Source: Bacteroidaceae bacterium (lineage in GTDB: Bacteria > Bacteroidota > Bacteroidia > Bacteroidales > Bacteroidaceae). Taken from it: 64,000 nt of DNA. The number at the start of each line of letters is the position of its first letter. Positions within the stretch are counted from its first letter, which is position 1. Positions 1-8,001 of this stretch are shown here, piece by piece. The notes below the pieces were generated by a model. That model searched no databases. It was not told the DNA's origin and was given only the letters and a program-made list of their open reading frames with translations. A program made the position numbers and the translations under genes. The stretch spans positions 1-64,000 of the forward strand of contig JAFYQH010000001.1 of assembly GCA_017547205.1 (NCBI GenBank). The letters are read 5' to 3'.

Positions 1-32
1 CCGGCAGCCCCAGGGCTGCCGGCTTCTTGTTT
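1..32. terminator. Perfect 10-bp hairpin at window edge
   Basis: CCGGCAGCCC and GGGCTGCCGG form a perfect stem with a 2-nt loop, followed on the + strand by CTTCTTGTTT. It lies just beyond the stop of the leftward gene at 43-1473. It may terminate that gene, or a rightward gene outside the window, or both. Confidence 0.6.
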
Positions 33-42
33 ATAAACGTTT

Positions 43-1473
43 TCAATCACGCTTTTTTCCGAAAGGTATATTTACACCGATTGACAAACTAGCATTCATA
101 TCCTCTGCCGGAATGCCGTATTCTCCAAGATCATTGAAAAAACAATCAGTACCCAGGAACATATTGAAACCGGTAAAGTGAATGTTGGCCATCGCACCGA
201 AGCCACTACCGAAAGTAGATTTTGTCCCGCTCAATGCAAACTCCAGCCAATTCAGAGGAGCCACATTAACCATCATTGACATCTTATAAAAAGAATAGTC
301 ACCATCGAAACGGTTTGTAAACAGAAGACCTGCGCTCATCTTGTCATAGAACGGCATTTTATACTCAGCACCGATATTCAATGTTGCAGCCAGCGTAGAG
401 CTCTCACTACCCTCTCCACAATCCTCGAACGACATGAAATCCTCGAAGTCGTCCTTCAATGAGTTGAACTGGTCATCTATATCCTTGGGGTTTGTTATAT
501 TGTGTTTCTTCACATGTTCGAAACCGTCAAAATCAAACGGATTATCACCGTTGGCGCTTGCCTTTGAGACCTTTTTCCAGTTCATGAAACCCAAATCGGT
601 AAGCGACGCAGACACGACAAGACCCTCTGTAAGCACATTGCTCAAGTCATATACAGCACCGAGGTCTATACCCATACCAAAACCAGTCACACCCAATGAC
701 GGATCGTCATAACCATTGACAACGTTATTTCCGTTTATCATGCGAGAATCGGAATACTTGAACTTACCGCCTAAAGCGACATTAGCATTTCCTTGAGTCA
801 TAACACGCCACTTTAAAGCTGCCGGATCGGAATTGACCTCTACCTTGTCGAGACTCAAATCGGCATATCCGAGACCAAAGAGCAACTTGACACGTGCACC
901 CACTGTAAGGTCTTTTGTCAACTTGCGTGAATGTCCTAAGGCAACATCGAAATAGTTTCTTGTGAGGACATTGACGTCGTTAATAGAATAGCTGTTTGCC
1001 TTAGCAGGGTCTGCTGTCTTCATGAAGTTGAACAATTCGTAAGGAACATTCATTCCGGTATGTGAATGGAAGCCAAGGTCAATGGTATTATAACCGCCGA
1101 ATCCGAAAAAACCGGCCGACATTATTACCATGTCTATATTGGCCATAATTTTGTTCTCATTCTCAAGACCGCCCAAAAAGTCATTGGCATCGACACTCTC
1201 ATGCATAAAAGAGACCTTATCACCACCATTGGGATTATCGAACACGAAGTTATCAATACCCACATCACCGCCGGTATCAAGGTTCATCCCGCCGAGAATA
1301 GGCAAAGACACATAGTTACGATTATTCATCAATGCGGGATTGATAGTGTGACGATAAAGATTGCCCTTAAGGAAATAGCCTGTCCTCAAACTCTCTTGTG
1401 CATTTGCTGCAAACGATACAAGCAAAAACAAAGACAGAGCAAAGAAACTTTTGTTAAAAACCCTGTTTTTCAT
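43..1473 (-). CDS. DUF5723-like outer-membrane/surface protein
   Basis: Protein of 476 residues that begins with a clear signal peptide (hydrophobic stretch about residues 9-25, AANAQ cleavage). The rest is rich in alternating hydrophobic, glycine and aromatic residues, ending in a beta-strand-like SLSIGVNIPFG segment. This fits a beta-barrel protein of the outer membrane. The early NPALMNNRNYVSLP segment resembles Bacteroidetes DUF5723 proteins, whose function is unknown. The ATG is followed directly by the signal sequence. It is monocistronic, with 126 bp separating it from the upstream DUF4834 gene. The family name is from recall; the secreted barrel character is read from the sequence. 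Confidence 0.7.
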   Translation of the reverse strand: MKNRVFNKSFFALSLFLLVSFAANAQESLRTGYFLKGNLYRHTINPALMNNRNYVSLPILGGMNLDTGGDVGIDNFVFDNPNGGDKVSFMHESVDANDFLGGLENENKIMANIDMVIMSAGFFGFGGYNTIDLGFHSHTGMNVPYELFNFMKTADPAKANSYSINDVNVLTRNYFDVALGHSRKLTKDLTVGARVKLLFGLGYADLSLDKVEVNSDPAALKWRVMTQGNANVALGGKFKYSDSRMINGNNVVNGYDDPSLGVTGFGMGIDLGAVYDLSNVLTEGLVVSASLTDLGFMNWKKVSKASANGDNPFDFDGFEHVKKHNITNPKDIDDQFNSLKDDFEDFMSFEDCGEGSESSTLAATLNIGAEYKMPFYDKMSAGLLFTNRFDGDYSFYKMSMMVNVAPLNWLEFALSGTKSTFGSGFGAMANIHFTGFNMFLGTDCFFNDLGEYGIPAEDMNASLSIGVNIPFGKKRD

Positions 1474-1599
1474 AGCCTAATAGTTTTAGTTAGCACCCGT
1501 GTTATTATTTTTATACATTTAAAAATATTTTTTAACTTTATCCGTAAAGGTATAGAGAGTACCACAGAAAAGCAAATTTCTACAAAAAAAGAATCCTGA

Positions 1600-1860
1600 T
1601 TAGTTTATTTCTTCAAAATCGACATACTCGCCCTCGTCATCGGCAAACAGTTTACGGCGTTCCCCAGCCGTACGTTCATTTTTTCCTGTACGTTCATTCG
1701 CGTTATCAGAAACTGTTGAACGGGAAGTACCCGAACCACTCTTCACACGGCCAATGCCAAACCAGGAGAGGATTCTTGACAGGACAGAGAAAAACAATGA
1801 GAGAACAAAGAATACGACAAAAAGTGCTACAAAGAATAGCAATATGAAGAATGTTGCCAT
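1600..1860 (-). CDS. DUF4834 family small membrane protein
   Basis: Short protein of 86 residues. It has one strongly hydrophobic N-terminal segment (about residues 2-30, rich in F, L and V), then a polar, serine/arginine-rich linker and an acidic end (DDEGEYVDFEEIN). This is the layout of DUF4834, a Bacteroidetes family of unknown function. I start it at the ATG at 1860; a TTG nine bases upstream is a poorer choice. It follows pssA by about 67 bp on the same strand and is probably the last gene of the psd-pssA operon. A link to phospholipid synthesis or the membrane is suggested only by this context. Confidence 0.75.
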   Translation of the reverse strand: MATFFILLFFVALFVVFFVLSLFFSVLSRILSWFGIGRVKSGSGTSRSTVSDNANERTGKNERTAGERRKLFADDEGEYVDFEEIN

Positions 1861-1927
1861 ATGAATCAAATAAACGGAGTCATTTAAACAACTCTACCTG
1901 AACAATGTTCAGGCCTGACAGTATATA

Positions 1928-2638
1928 TCAAGGCCTCGTCCCCCTTAAATAAAGAACGATAGAGAGTAAAAGATACCAAGTGATTATTACAACCGGTGCC
2001 AGATAGCCAAGAAACAGCATCGGCAAGGCAACCACAAGGAATATATACCTTGTCTTATTGCATCTCCAGCTGAAATTCTTGAACTTGAGAGAAAACATAG
2101 GAATCTCCGACACCAGCAGATATGATGAAATCAATATGAGCCCCGATACAAGTACCCACCCCGCATTGAGGTTGAATATCCAATGCCCGGCACCCGTAAC
2201 CAGCGACGACCAAAATAGAGCATTTGCCGGCGTGGGCAAACCTATGAAGGTATTTGTCTGTCTTGTATCGACATTGAACTTTGCAAGACGGCATGCCGAG
2301 AATACGGCAATTAGAAAAGCAAGGTAAGGGATTAATCCGGCAATGCAACCAAGATAAGACGGATAGTAGAGCACGTCCTTCATGTAAGAGAACACAATGG
2401 CTGCAGGGGCAAAGCCGAATGTCACATCATCGGCAAGGGAATCCATCTGCACACCAAGCGGAGAAGAAACACGCAGCAAGCGGGCAACCATACCGTCAAA
2501 AAAATCGAACACTGCGCCCAGGACAATGAATGCCATGGCCAAGTCAAATCTTCCGTTGAATGCCATAACACTGGCTACGCAACCCGAGAAGAGGTTGCAA
2601 CATGTTATCGCATTGGGTATGTGTTTCCTGACAGACAT
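1928..2638 (-). CDS. pssA: CDP-diacylglycerol--serine O-phosphatidyltransferase
   Basis: Joins L-serine to CDP-diacylglycerol to give phosphatidylserine, the first committed step to phosphatidylethanolamine. The 236-residue integral membrane protein shows the CDP-alcohol phosphatidyltransferase signature near residues 46-70: DFFDGMVAR, then GVQMDSLADD, giving the conserved DGxxAR...GxxxDxxxD aspartates. Several hydrophobic segments follow, as usual for the PssA type 2 family. It starts 6 bp after the stop of psd, so the two enzymes of the pathway are co-transcribed. ATG start. Confidence 0.93.
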   Translation of the reverse strand: MSVRKHIPNAITCCNLFSGCVASVMAFNGRFDLAMAFIVLGAVFDFFDGMVARLLRVSSPLGVQMDSLADDVTFGFAPAAIVFSYMKDVLYYPSYLGCIAGLIPYLAFLIAVFSACRLAKFNVDTRQTNTFIGLPTPANALFWSSLVTGAGHWIFNLNAGWVLVSGLILISSYLLVSEIPMFSLKFKNFSWRCNKTRYIFLVVALPMLFLGYLAPVVIITWYLLLSIVLYLRGTRP

Positions 2639-2644
2639 GCTACT

Positions 2645-3343
2645 TTATTTAAGGTTGGCTATTATAGTCTCGTTACCGACAGTCTTCTGGTTCAGTTCCA
2701 CATTTATCCTTGCATCAAGCGGAAGATAGAGATCGACGCGTGAGCCGAATTTTATAAAGCCCATATGCTGGTCGATGAAACACTCCTCGCCTACTGCAGC
2801 ATATGTTACGATGCGGCGTGCCATTGCACCGGCTATCTGGCGCACCAGAATTTCACGTCCGTCCTGCATCCTGACAACAACCAGCGAACGCTCGTTCTCG
2901 GTGCTCGCCTTTGGGAGCCAAGCTTTGTGGAACTTACCTTTTTGGTGCTCAACACGGGTAATCACACCATCAACAGGATACCAATTGGCATGTACGTTCA
3001 TTGGGCTCATGAATATGGAAACCTGTATTCTCTCATCCTTGAAATGGTCCGGTTCGAAAACCTTTTCAATGACAACCACCTTGCCGTCTGCCGGAGCCAC
3101 TACAACATTCTCCACATCGCCGGGGAATATTCTCTTAGGACTCCTGAAGAAGTTCACCATCAACAGATAAAGCACAATCGAGAACAGACTTACGACCGAG
3201 TTGAGCACAACCAGTTCAGGCAGGAAGTACCACAACGGGAAGTTTATCAACGCCAATATAATGAAGGATGTTATAAGAATGCCATTGCCTTCGCTATGGA
3301 TTCTGTAATCCTTGAGTTTCCTTATTCTTTTGAACTTTTTCAT
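2645..3343 (-). CDS. psd: Phosphatidylserine decarboxylase proenzyme (short form)
   Basis: Converts phosphatidylserine to phosphatidylethanolamine using a pyruvoyl group. The 232-residue length matches the short Psd subfamily common in Bacteroidetes. Two membrane segments lie at about residues 20-65. The MNVHANWYP segment carries the conserved histidine region. Near the C-terminus, [13 protein letters not shown] holds the Gly-Ser pair where the proenzyme cleaves itself and the serine becomes the pyruvoyl group. First gene of the psd-pssA-DUF4834 operon and divergent from dnaE across about 200 bp. Confidence 0.93.
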   Translation of the reverse strand: MKKFKRIRKLKDYRIHSEGNGILITSFIILALINFPLWYFLPELVVLNSVVSLFSIVLYLLMVNFFRSPKRIFPGDVENVVVAPADGKVVVIEKVFEPDHFKDERIQVSIFMSPMNVHANWYPVDGVITRVEHQKGKFHKAWLPKASTENERSLVVVRMQDGREILVRQIAGAMARRIVTYAAVGEECFIDQHMGFIKFGSRVDLYLPLDARINVELNQKTVGNETIIANLK

Positions 3344-3517
3344 AGATCAGCATCTATACATTATTTCACAAATATAAGATGTTTTTATTAAACAACCAAA
3401 AAAAAGAATGAAATCGCAGTACTGAAAACTTTTTCACGAGACTTTAGAGCAAAACACAGAACTCGCAATGTTGATAAAATTTTAATGTGAAGCAACCTGT
3501 ATATGAATAAAAGATAT

Positions 3518-3525
3518 TATCTTTA
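3518..3525 (+). promoter_or_regulatory. Candidate -7 box (TATCTTTA) for dnaE
   Basis: The octamer TATCTTTA lies 24 bp upstream of the dnaE ATG and matches seven of the eight positions of TAnnTTTG. No convincing -33 TTTG is seen at 19-21 bp upstream. The rest of the 206-bp divergent psd/dnaE gap is AT-rich with nothing else recognised. Confidence 0.35.
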
Positions 3526-3549
3526 TCGAACATTTCAACAACATACGAC

Positions 3550-6500
3550 ATGCAGGATTTTGTTCACTTACACGTACACTCCCAGTATTCCATCCTTGAC
3601 GGCCAGGCATCCATCAAAAAACTTGTCGACAAGGCCATTGCCGATGGTATGAAAGGCATCGCGCTTACCGACCATGGCAACATGATGGGCGTAAAGGAGT
3701 TCTTCAACTATGTGAACAAGCTGAATGGAAAGAAGAGCGATGAAGAAAAATTCAAGCCGATAATCGGCTGCGAGGTTTATGTAGCCGAACGAAGGCTTTT
3801 CAACAAAGAGCTGAAGGAAGACATGCGCGGACATCACCTGATTCTCCTGGCAAAGAACAAAAAAGGCTATCATAACCTTGTAAAGATAGTTTCAAAGGCA
3901 TGGAGCGAAGGTTACTACTACAACCCGCGTACCGACAAGGCCGAGATTGAAAAATACCATGAGGGTATAATATGCTGCTCGGCATGCCTTGGCGGTGAGA
4001 TTCCGCAGCTCATAATGGCAAAGCAACTTGAAAAAGCCGAGGAAAGCGTCATGTGGTTCAAGAACCTGTTCGGCGACGACTACTATCTGGAACTCCAGTT
4101 GCACAAAGCAACGGTAGAACGCGCCAACCACGAAGTATACCCGATACAGGTAGAGGTAAACAGGCACATAATCGAACTCAGCAGAAAATGCGGAGTAAAG
4201 CTAATATGCTCCAACGACGTGCACTTTGTGGATGAAGAAAATGCCGAAGCGCACGACCGCCTCATCTGCCTGAGTACCGGCAAGGACCTTGACGACCCCA
4301 AGCGCATGCTCTACTCCAAGCAGGAGTGGATGAAGACCAAGGCCGAGATGTGGGAGATGTTCAGCGATGTGCCCGAAGCCTTGGCCAACACGGTAGAGAT
4401 ATGCGACAAGGTAGAGTACTACACCATTGACAACGCTCCCATCATGCCGAACTTCGCCATTCCCGAAGAGTTCGGAACAGAAGAGGAGTACCGTAGGAAC
4501 ATAACACACGAGGATCTTTTCAACGAGTTCACCCGCGACGAAAAGGGGAACGTCGTGATGTCCCAAGAGGATGCCGAGAAAAAGATAAAGAAACTCGGAG
4601 GCTACGACAAACTGTACCGAATAAAGTTGGAGGGCGACTACCTGCGCAAGATAACCTACGACGGAGCAAAGAAATGCTACCCTGAACCATTTTCACAGGA
4701 ACTCATGGACCGCATCGACTTTGAGCTGCACATAATGAAGACCATGGGTTTCCCCGGCTACTTCCTCATAGTACAGGACTTCATCAAGGCCGCCAGAGAA
4801 GAACTTGGCGTTTCCGTAGGCCCCGGACGTGGTTCTGCGGCCGGAAGCGTGGTTGCATACTGCCTTGGAATAACCAGGGTCGACCCCATAAAATACGATT
4901 TGCTGTTCGAGCGTTTCCTGAACCCCGACCGCATATCACTGCCCGATATTGATGTCGACTTCGACGATGACGGACGCGGCAGGGTCCTCAACTGGGTTAC
5001 AGAGAAATACGGGCAGGAAAAGGTTGCGCACATAATCACATATGGCACCATGGCCACAAAGCTTGCCATAAAGGATGTCGCGCGCGTACAGAAACTCCCG
5101 TTAGACATATCGAACAAGCTGTGCAAGGCCATCCCCGACCGCCTGCCCGACGGAATGAAAATGAACCTCCCCAATGCCATACAGGCCGTGCCGGAATTGC
5201 GCGAGGCAGAGGCTTCGCCCGACAAAACCCTGAGCGACACCATCAAATATGCCAAGATGCTCGAGGGCAACGTGCGCAACACCGGCGTCCATGCCTGCGG
5301 AACAATCATCTGCCGCGATGACATCACCGACCATGTTCCCATAAGCATCGCCGAGGACAAGGAGACCGGCGAGAAGATGCTTGTTACGCAGTACGAAGGA
5401 AGCGTCATCGAAGAGACAGGCCTGATAAAGATGGACTTTTTGGGACTAAAGACCCTGTCTGTGATAAAAGAAGCACTTGAAAACATACGGCAGAGCCTGA
5501 ATATAGAGGTAGACATTGACACCATACCGATAGACGACCCCAAGACCTACGAACTATACAGTGCCGGTAACACTATTGGAACATTCCAGTTCGAGTCACC
5601 CGGTATGCAAAAGTACCTGCGCGAGTTGCAGCCAAGCACCTTTGAGGACCTCATTGCCATGAATGCCCTCTACCGCCCGGGACCTATGGATTATATCCCC
5701 GATTTCATCAAGCGCAAACACGACCCGTCACTAGTGCAGTACGATATACCCTGCATGGAAAAATACCTCAAGGATACATACGGGATCACAGTATACCAGG
5801 AGCAGGTGATGCTCCTCTCGCGCCTGCTTGCCGACTTCACCCGCGGTGAGAGTGACACCCTGCGAAAAGCCATGGGTAAGAAACTGAAGGCCAAACTGGA
5901 CGAGTTAAAGCCAAAGTTCATCAACGGTGGCAAGAAGAACGGACACAATGAGAAGGTTCTTGAAAAGATTTGGGCCGATTGGGAGAAGTTTGCATCGTAT
6001 GCCTTCAACAAATCGCATGCCACATGCTACTCATGGGTAGCATACCAGACAGCATACCTCAAGGCCAACTACCCGTCGCAATACATGGCCGGTGCCATGA
6101 GCCGCAACCTTGACAAGATTACTGAAATAACCAAGCTTATGCAGGAATGCAAGAGCATGGGTATCAACGTGCTTGGACCCGACGTAAACGAGTCGCGCCG
6201 CAAGTTCAGCGTCAACAAAAAGGGCGATATACGCTTTGGGCTCTGCGCCGTGAAGGGTGTTGGCGAAAACGCAGTACAATGCATCATAGACGAACGCGAG
6301 GCAAACGGACCGTTCAAGAGCATATTCGATTTTGTTGAGCGTGTCAACCTGACAGCTTGCAACAAAAAGAACCTTGAATGTCTTGCATTTGCAGGAGCAT
6401 TCGATGAATTGCCGGGAGACATCACCCGCGAGCAGTATGCAGGCATCAACAGCAAGGGCGAGCAGTTCATCGAAGCACTTGTAAGATACGGGAACCTTTA

Positions 6501-7245
6501 CCAGACCGACAAAGCCAACGCAAGCGCATCATTGTTCGGCGACACTGAAATGGCAGAGATTCCAAGACCGGAAATACCCGAAGGCGGACAATGGAGCACG
6601 CTTGAGAAACTAAACCGCGAGCGCGAGCTGGTAGGCATATACCTGTCGGCACACCCGCTGGACGACTACGCCCTGATCCTCAACGAATTTTGCAACACAA
6701 AGGCGGCCGAGATTGAAAACATGGAAGCACTTGTAGGACGCAAAATAACATTCGGAGGTGTAGTCAGCGACCCGCCACGTACCGGCTTTACCAAGAAGGG
6801 AAGCCCTTATGGAGTAGCACGCATAGAAGACTTCTCGGGCACGGCCGAGCTATTCTTCCTTGGCGACGACTGGATGAAGCACCAGAACTACTTCATTCCC
6901 GGCAATTTCCTATATATAAAAGGAAGTTGCCAACCGCGTCGTTGGGACCCCACAAAATTCGATTTCACAGTAAACAGCATAGAGCTGATGCCAGAAATAA
7001 AAGAAGGACTGGTAAAGAGCATTACACTATCGTTCGATGTGATGTCACTAACCGATGAAGTTTACGCAAGCATCATCGACTACATCGAAAGGCACCCGGG
7101 AAACAGTAAACTCATTTTCAAGATAAAGGATTATGAACACGAGTTCACCCTTGACCTTGCATCAAAGAACAGGGACATTGAAGTGACACAGGATTTAATA
7201 GACTACATAAAAGAACTGGAAAATATTGATTATAAATTGAATTGA
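3550..7245 (+). CDS. dnaE: DNA polymerase III alpha subunit (DnaE type)
   Basis: Replicative polymerase, 1231 residues, close to the normal length for DnaE1. The N-terminal PHP domain opens with FVHLHVHSQYSILDGQ and contains ALTDHGNMMG. The polymerase core has PGRGSAAGSVVAYCLG near residue 424 and PDIDVDFDDDGRG near 465, which carries catalytic aspartates. A helix-hairpin-helix region and a C-terminal OB-fold (from about residue 1067, ITFGGVVSDPP) follow. It heads an operon with trxA 23 bp downstream and a small acidic protein after that. The long open frames on the opposite strand inside it are codon-bias shadows. Confidence 0.98.
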   Translation: MQDFVHLHVHSQYSILDGQASIKKLVDKAIADGMKGIALTDHGNMMGVKEFFNYVNKLNGKKSDEEKFKPIIGCEVYVAERRLFNKELKEDMRGHHLILLAKNKKGYHNLVKIVSKAWSEGYYYNPRTDKAEIEKYHEGIICCSACLGGEIPQLIMAKQLEKAEESVMWFKNLFGDDYYLELQLHKATVERANHEVYPIQVEVNRHIIELSRKCGVKLICSNDVHFVDEENAEAHDRLICLSTGKDLDDPKRMLYSKQEWMKTKAEMWEMFSDVPEALANTVEICDKVEYYTIDNAPIMPNFAIPEEFGTEEEYRRNITHEDLFNEFTRDEKGNVVMSQEDAEKKIKKLGGYDKLYRIKLEGDYLRKITYDGAKKCYPEPFSQELMDRIDFELHIMKTMGFPGYFLIVQDFIKAAREELGVSVGPGRGSAAGSVVAYCLGITRVDPIKYDLLFERFLNPDRISLPDIDVDFDDDGRGRVLNWVTEKYGQEKVAHIITYGTMATKLAIKDVARVQKLPLDISNKLCKAIPDRLPDGMKMNLPNAIQAVPELREAEASPDKTLSDTIKYAKMLEGNVRNTGVHACGTIICRDDITDHVPISIAEDKETGEKMLVTQYEGSVIEETGLIKMDFLGLKTLSVIKEALENIRQSLNIEVDIDTIPIDDPKTYELYSAGNTIGTFQFESPGMQKYLRELQPSTFEDLIAMNALYRPGPMDYIPDFIKRKHDPSLVQYDIPCMEKYLKDTYGITVYQEQVMLLSRLLADFTRGESDTLRKAMGKKLKAKLDELKPKFINGGKKNGHNEKVLEKIWADWEKFASYAFNKSHATCYSWVAYQTAYLKANYPSQYMAGAMSRNLDKITEITKLMQECKSMGINVLGPDVNESRRKFSVNKKGDIRFGLCAVKGVGENAVQCIIDEREANGPFKSIFDFVERVNLTACNKKNLECLAFAGAFDELPGDITREQYAGINSKGEQFIEALVRYGNLYQTDKANASASLFGDTEMAEIPRPEIPEGGQWSTLEKLNRERELVGIYLSAHPLDDYALILNEFCNTKAAEIENMEALVGRKITFGGVVSDPPRTGFTKKGSPYGVARIEDFSGTAELFFLGDDWMKHQNYFIPGNFLYIKGSCQPRRWDPTKFDFTVNSIELMPEIKEGLVKSITLSFDVMSLTDEVYASIIDYIERHPGNSKLIFKIKDYEHEFTLDLASKNRDIEVTQDLIDYIKELENIDYKLN

Positions 7246-7268
7246 GAACACATTAAAGAAAAAAGATT

Positions 7269-7583
7269 ATGGCAGTAAATGTAACTAACGACAACGCAAA
7301 GGAATTCATGGCAACCGAGTTGCCGATAGTATTGGACTTCAGCGCAGCATGGTGCGGCCCCTGCAAGCAGCTCGCTCCAATAATCGACGAGCTTTCAAAG
7401 GAGTATGAAGGCCGCATTGCAGTAGGCAAGTGCGATATCGAGGAGGCCGATGACCTCACAATGGAGTATGGCATACGCAATGTTCCCACAGTTATTTTCA
7501 TAAAGGACGGAAAGGTAGTCGACAAGTTCGTAGGCTCAAAGTCAAAAGGCGACGTACAGGCAAAATTCGAGGCACTTCTTTAA
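7269..7583 (+). CDS. trxA: Thioredoxin
   Basis: Cytoplasmic dithiol reductant of 104 residues. The redox-active WCGPC motif is at residues 28-32, and the cis-proline segment RNVPTVIFIKDGK follows at the usual distance. No signal peptide, so this is the cytoplasmic form rather than an exported TlpA-like protein. It starts 23 bp after dnaE, and only 11 bp separates it from the next gene, so it is probably translated from a shared transcript. Confidence 0.96.
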   Translation: MAVNVTNDNAKEFMATELPIVLDFSAAWCGPCKQLAPIIDELSKEYEGRIAVGKCDIEEADDLTMEYGIRNVPTVIFIKDGKVVDKFVGSKSKGDVQAKFEALL

Positions 7584-7594
7584 CAGAAAGAATC

Positions 7595-7915
7595 ATGAAC
7601 AACGACGGATTCGGCATGGAAGACCTCGATGACGAGAAAACCATCGCATACATAAAGGAGAGACTCCCGCAGGAGCTAAAGGAAAAGTTCAGCGACGATG
7701 AGTTCTACTACTTCCTTGATACCATATACGACTACTACGACAAGAGCGGCATCCTTGACAACGACGATGAATACGTCGATATAGACATAAATGCTATCGC
7801 AGAATTCATTGCCAAAGAAGCGAAGAAGAACAAAATCGGAGACTTTGATCCTGAAGAGCTCTTCTTCATAGTAGAGGGAGAATTAGCCTACAACGGAGTC
7901 ATTGACGAGGAGTGA
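7595..7915 (+). CDS. Conserved small acidic protein of unknown function
   Basis: I do not recognise a named family. The protein has 106 residues, no signal peptide and no membrane segment. It is very acidic, with runs such as EDLDDEKT, YDYYDKSG and DNDDEYVDID, and is predicted mainly helical. It sits 11 bp after trxA and is the last gene before a strong terminator. A cytoplasmic protein-protein interaction role is only a guess. ATG start with AGAAAGAATC upstream. Confidence 0.75.
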   Translation: MNNDGFGMEDLDDEKTIAYIKERLPQELKEKFSDDEFYYFLDTIYDYYDKSGILDNDDEYVDIDINAIAEFIAKEAKKNKIGDFDPEELFFIVEGELAYNGVIDEE

Positions 7916-7944
7916 TCGGACATAAACCGACACACTAAATATAA

Positions 7945-7982
7945 TTATAAAAGCAGCGGACCAAAGTCCGCTGCTTTTATAA
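7945..7982. terminator. Bidirectional terminator between dnaE operon and nagB
   Basis: Two perfect 17-bp arms, TTATAAAAGCAGCGGAC and GTCCGCTGCTTTTATAA, surround a CAAA loop. Either strand reads as a GC-rich stem ending in a U-rich tract. It lies between two convergent transcripts. Confidence 0.9.
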
Positions 7983-8001
7983 TATACATCAAAGCCAGCC
8001 C

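Noticed and set aside
4758..5543. Long open frame (261 codons) on the minus strand inside dnaE
   Set aside because: It lies entirely opposite a well-conserved polymerase domain, its product has no recognisable motif, and such antisense frames are common in this codon usage. The same holds for frames at 8797-9609, 12109-12768 and 37390-38070.
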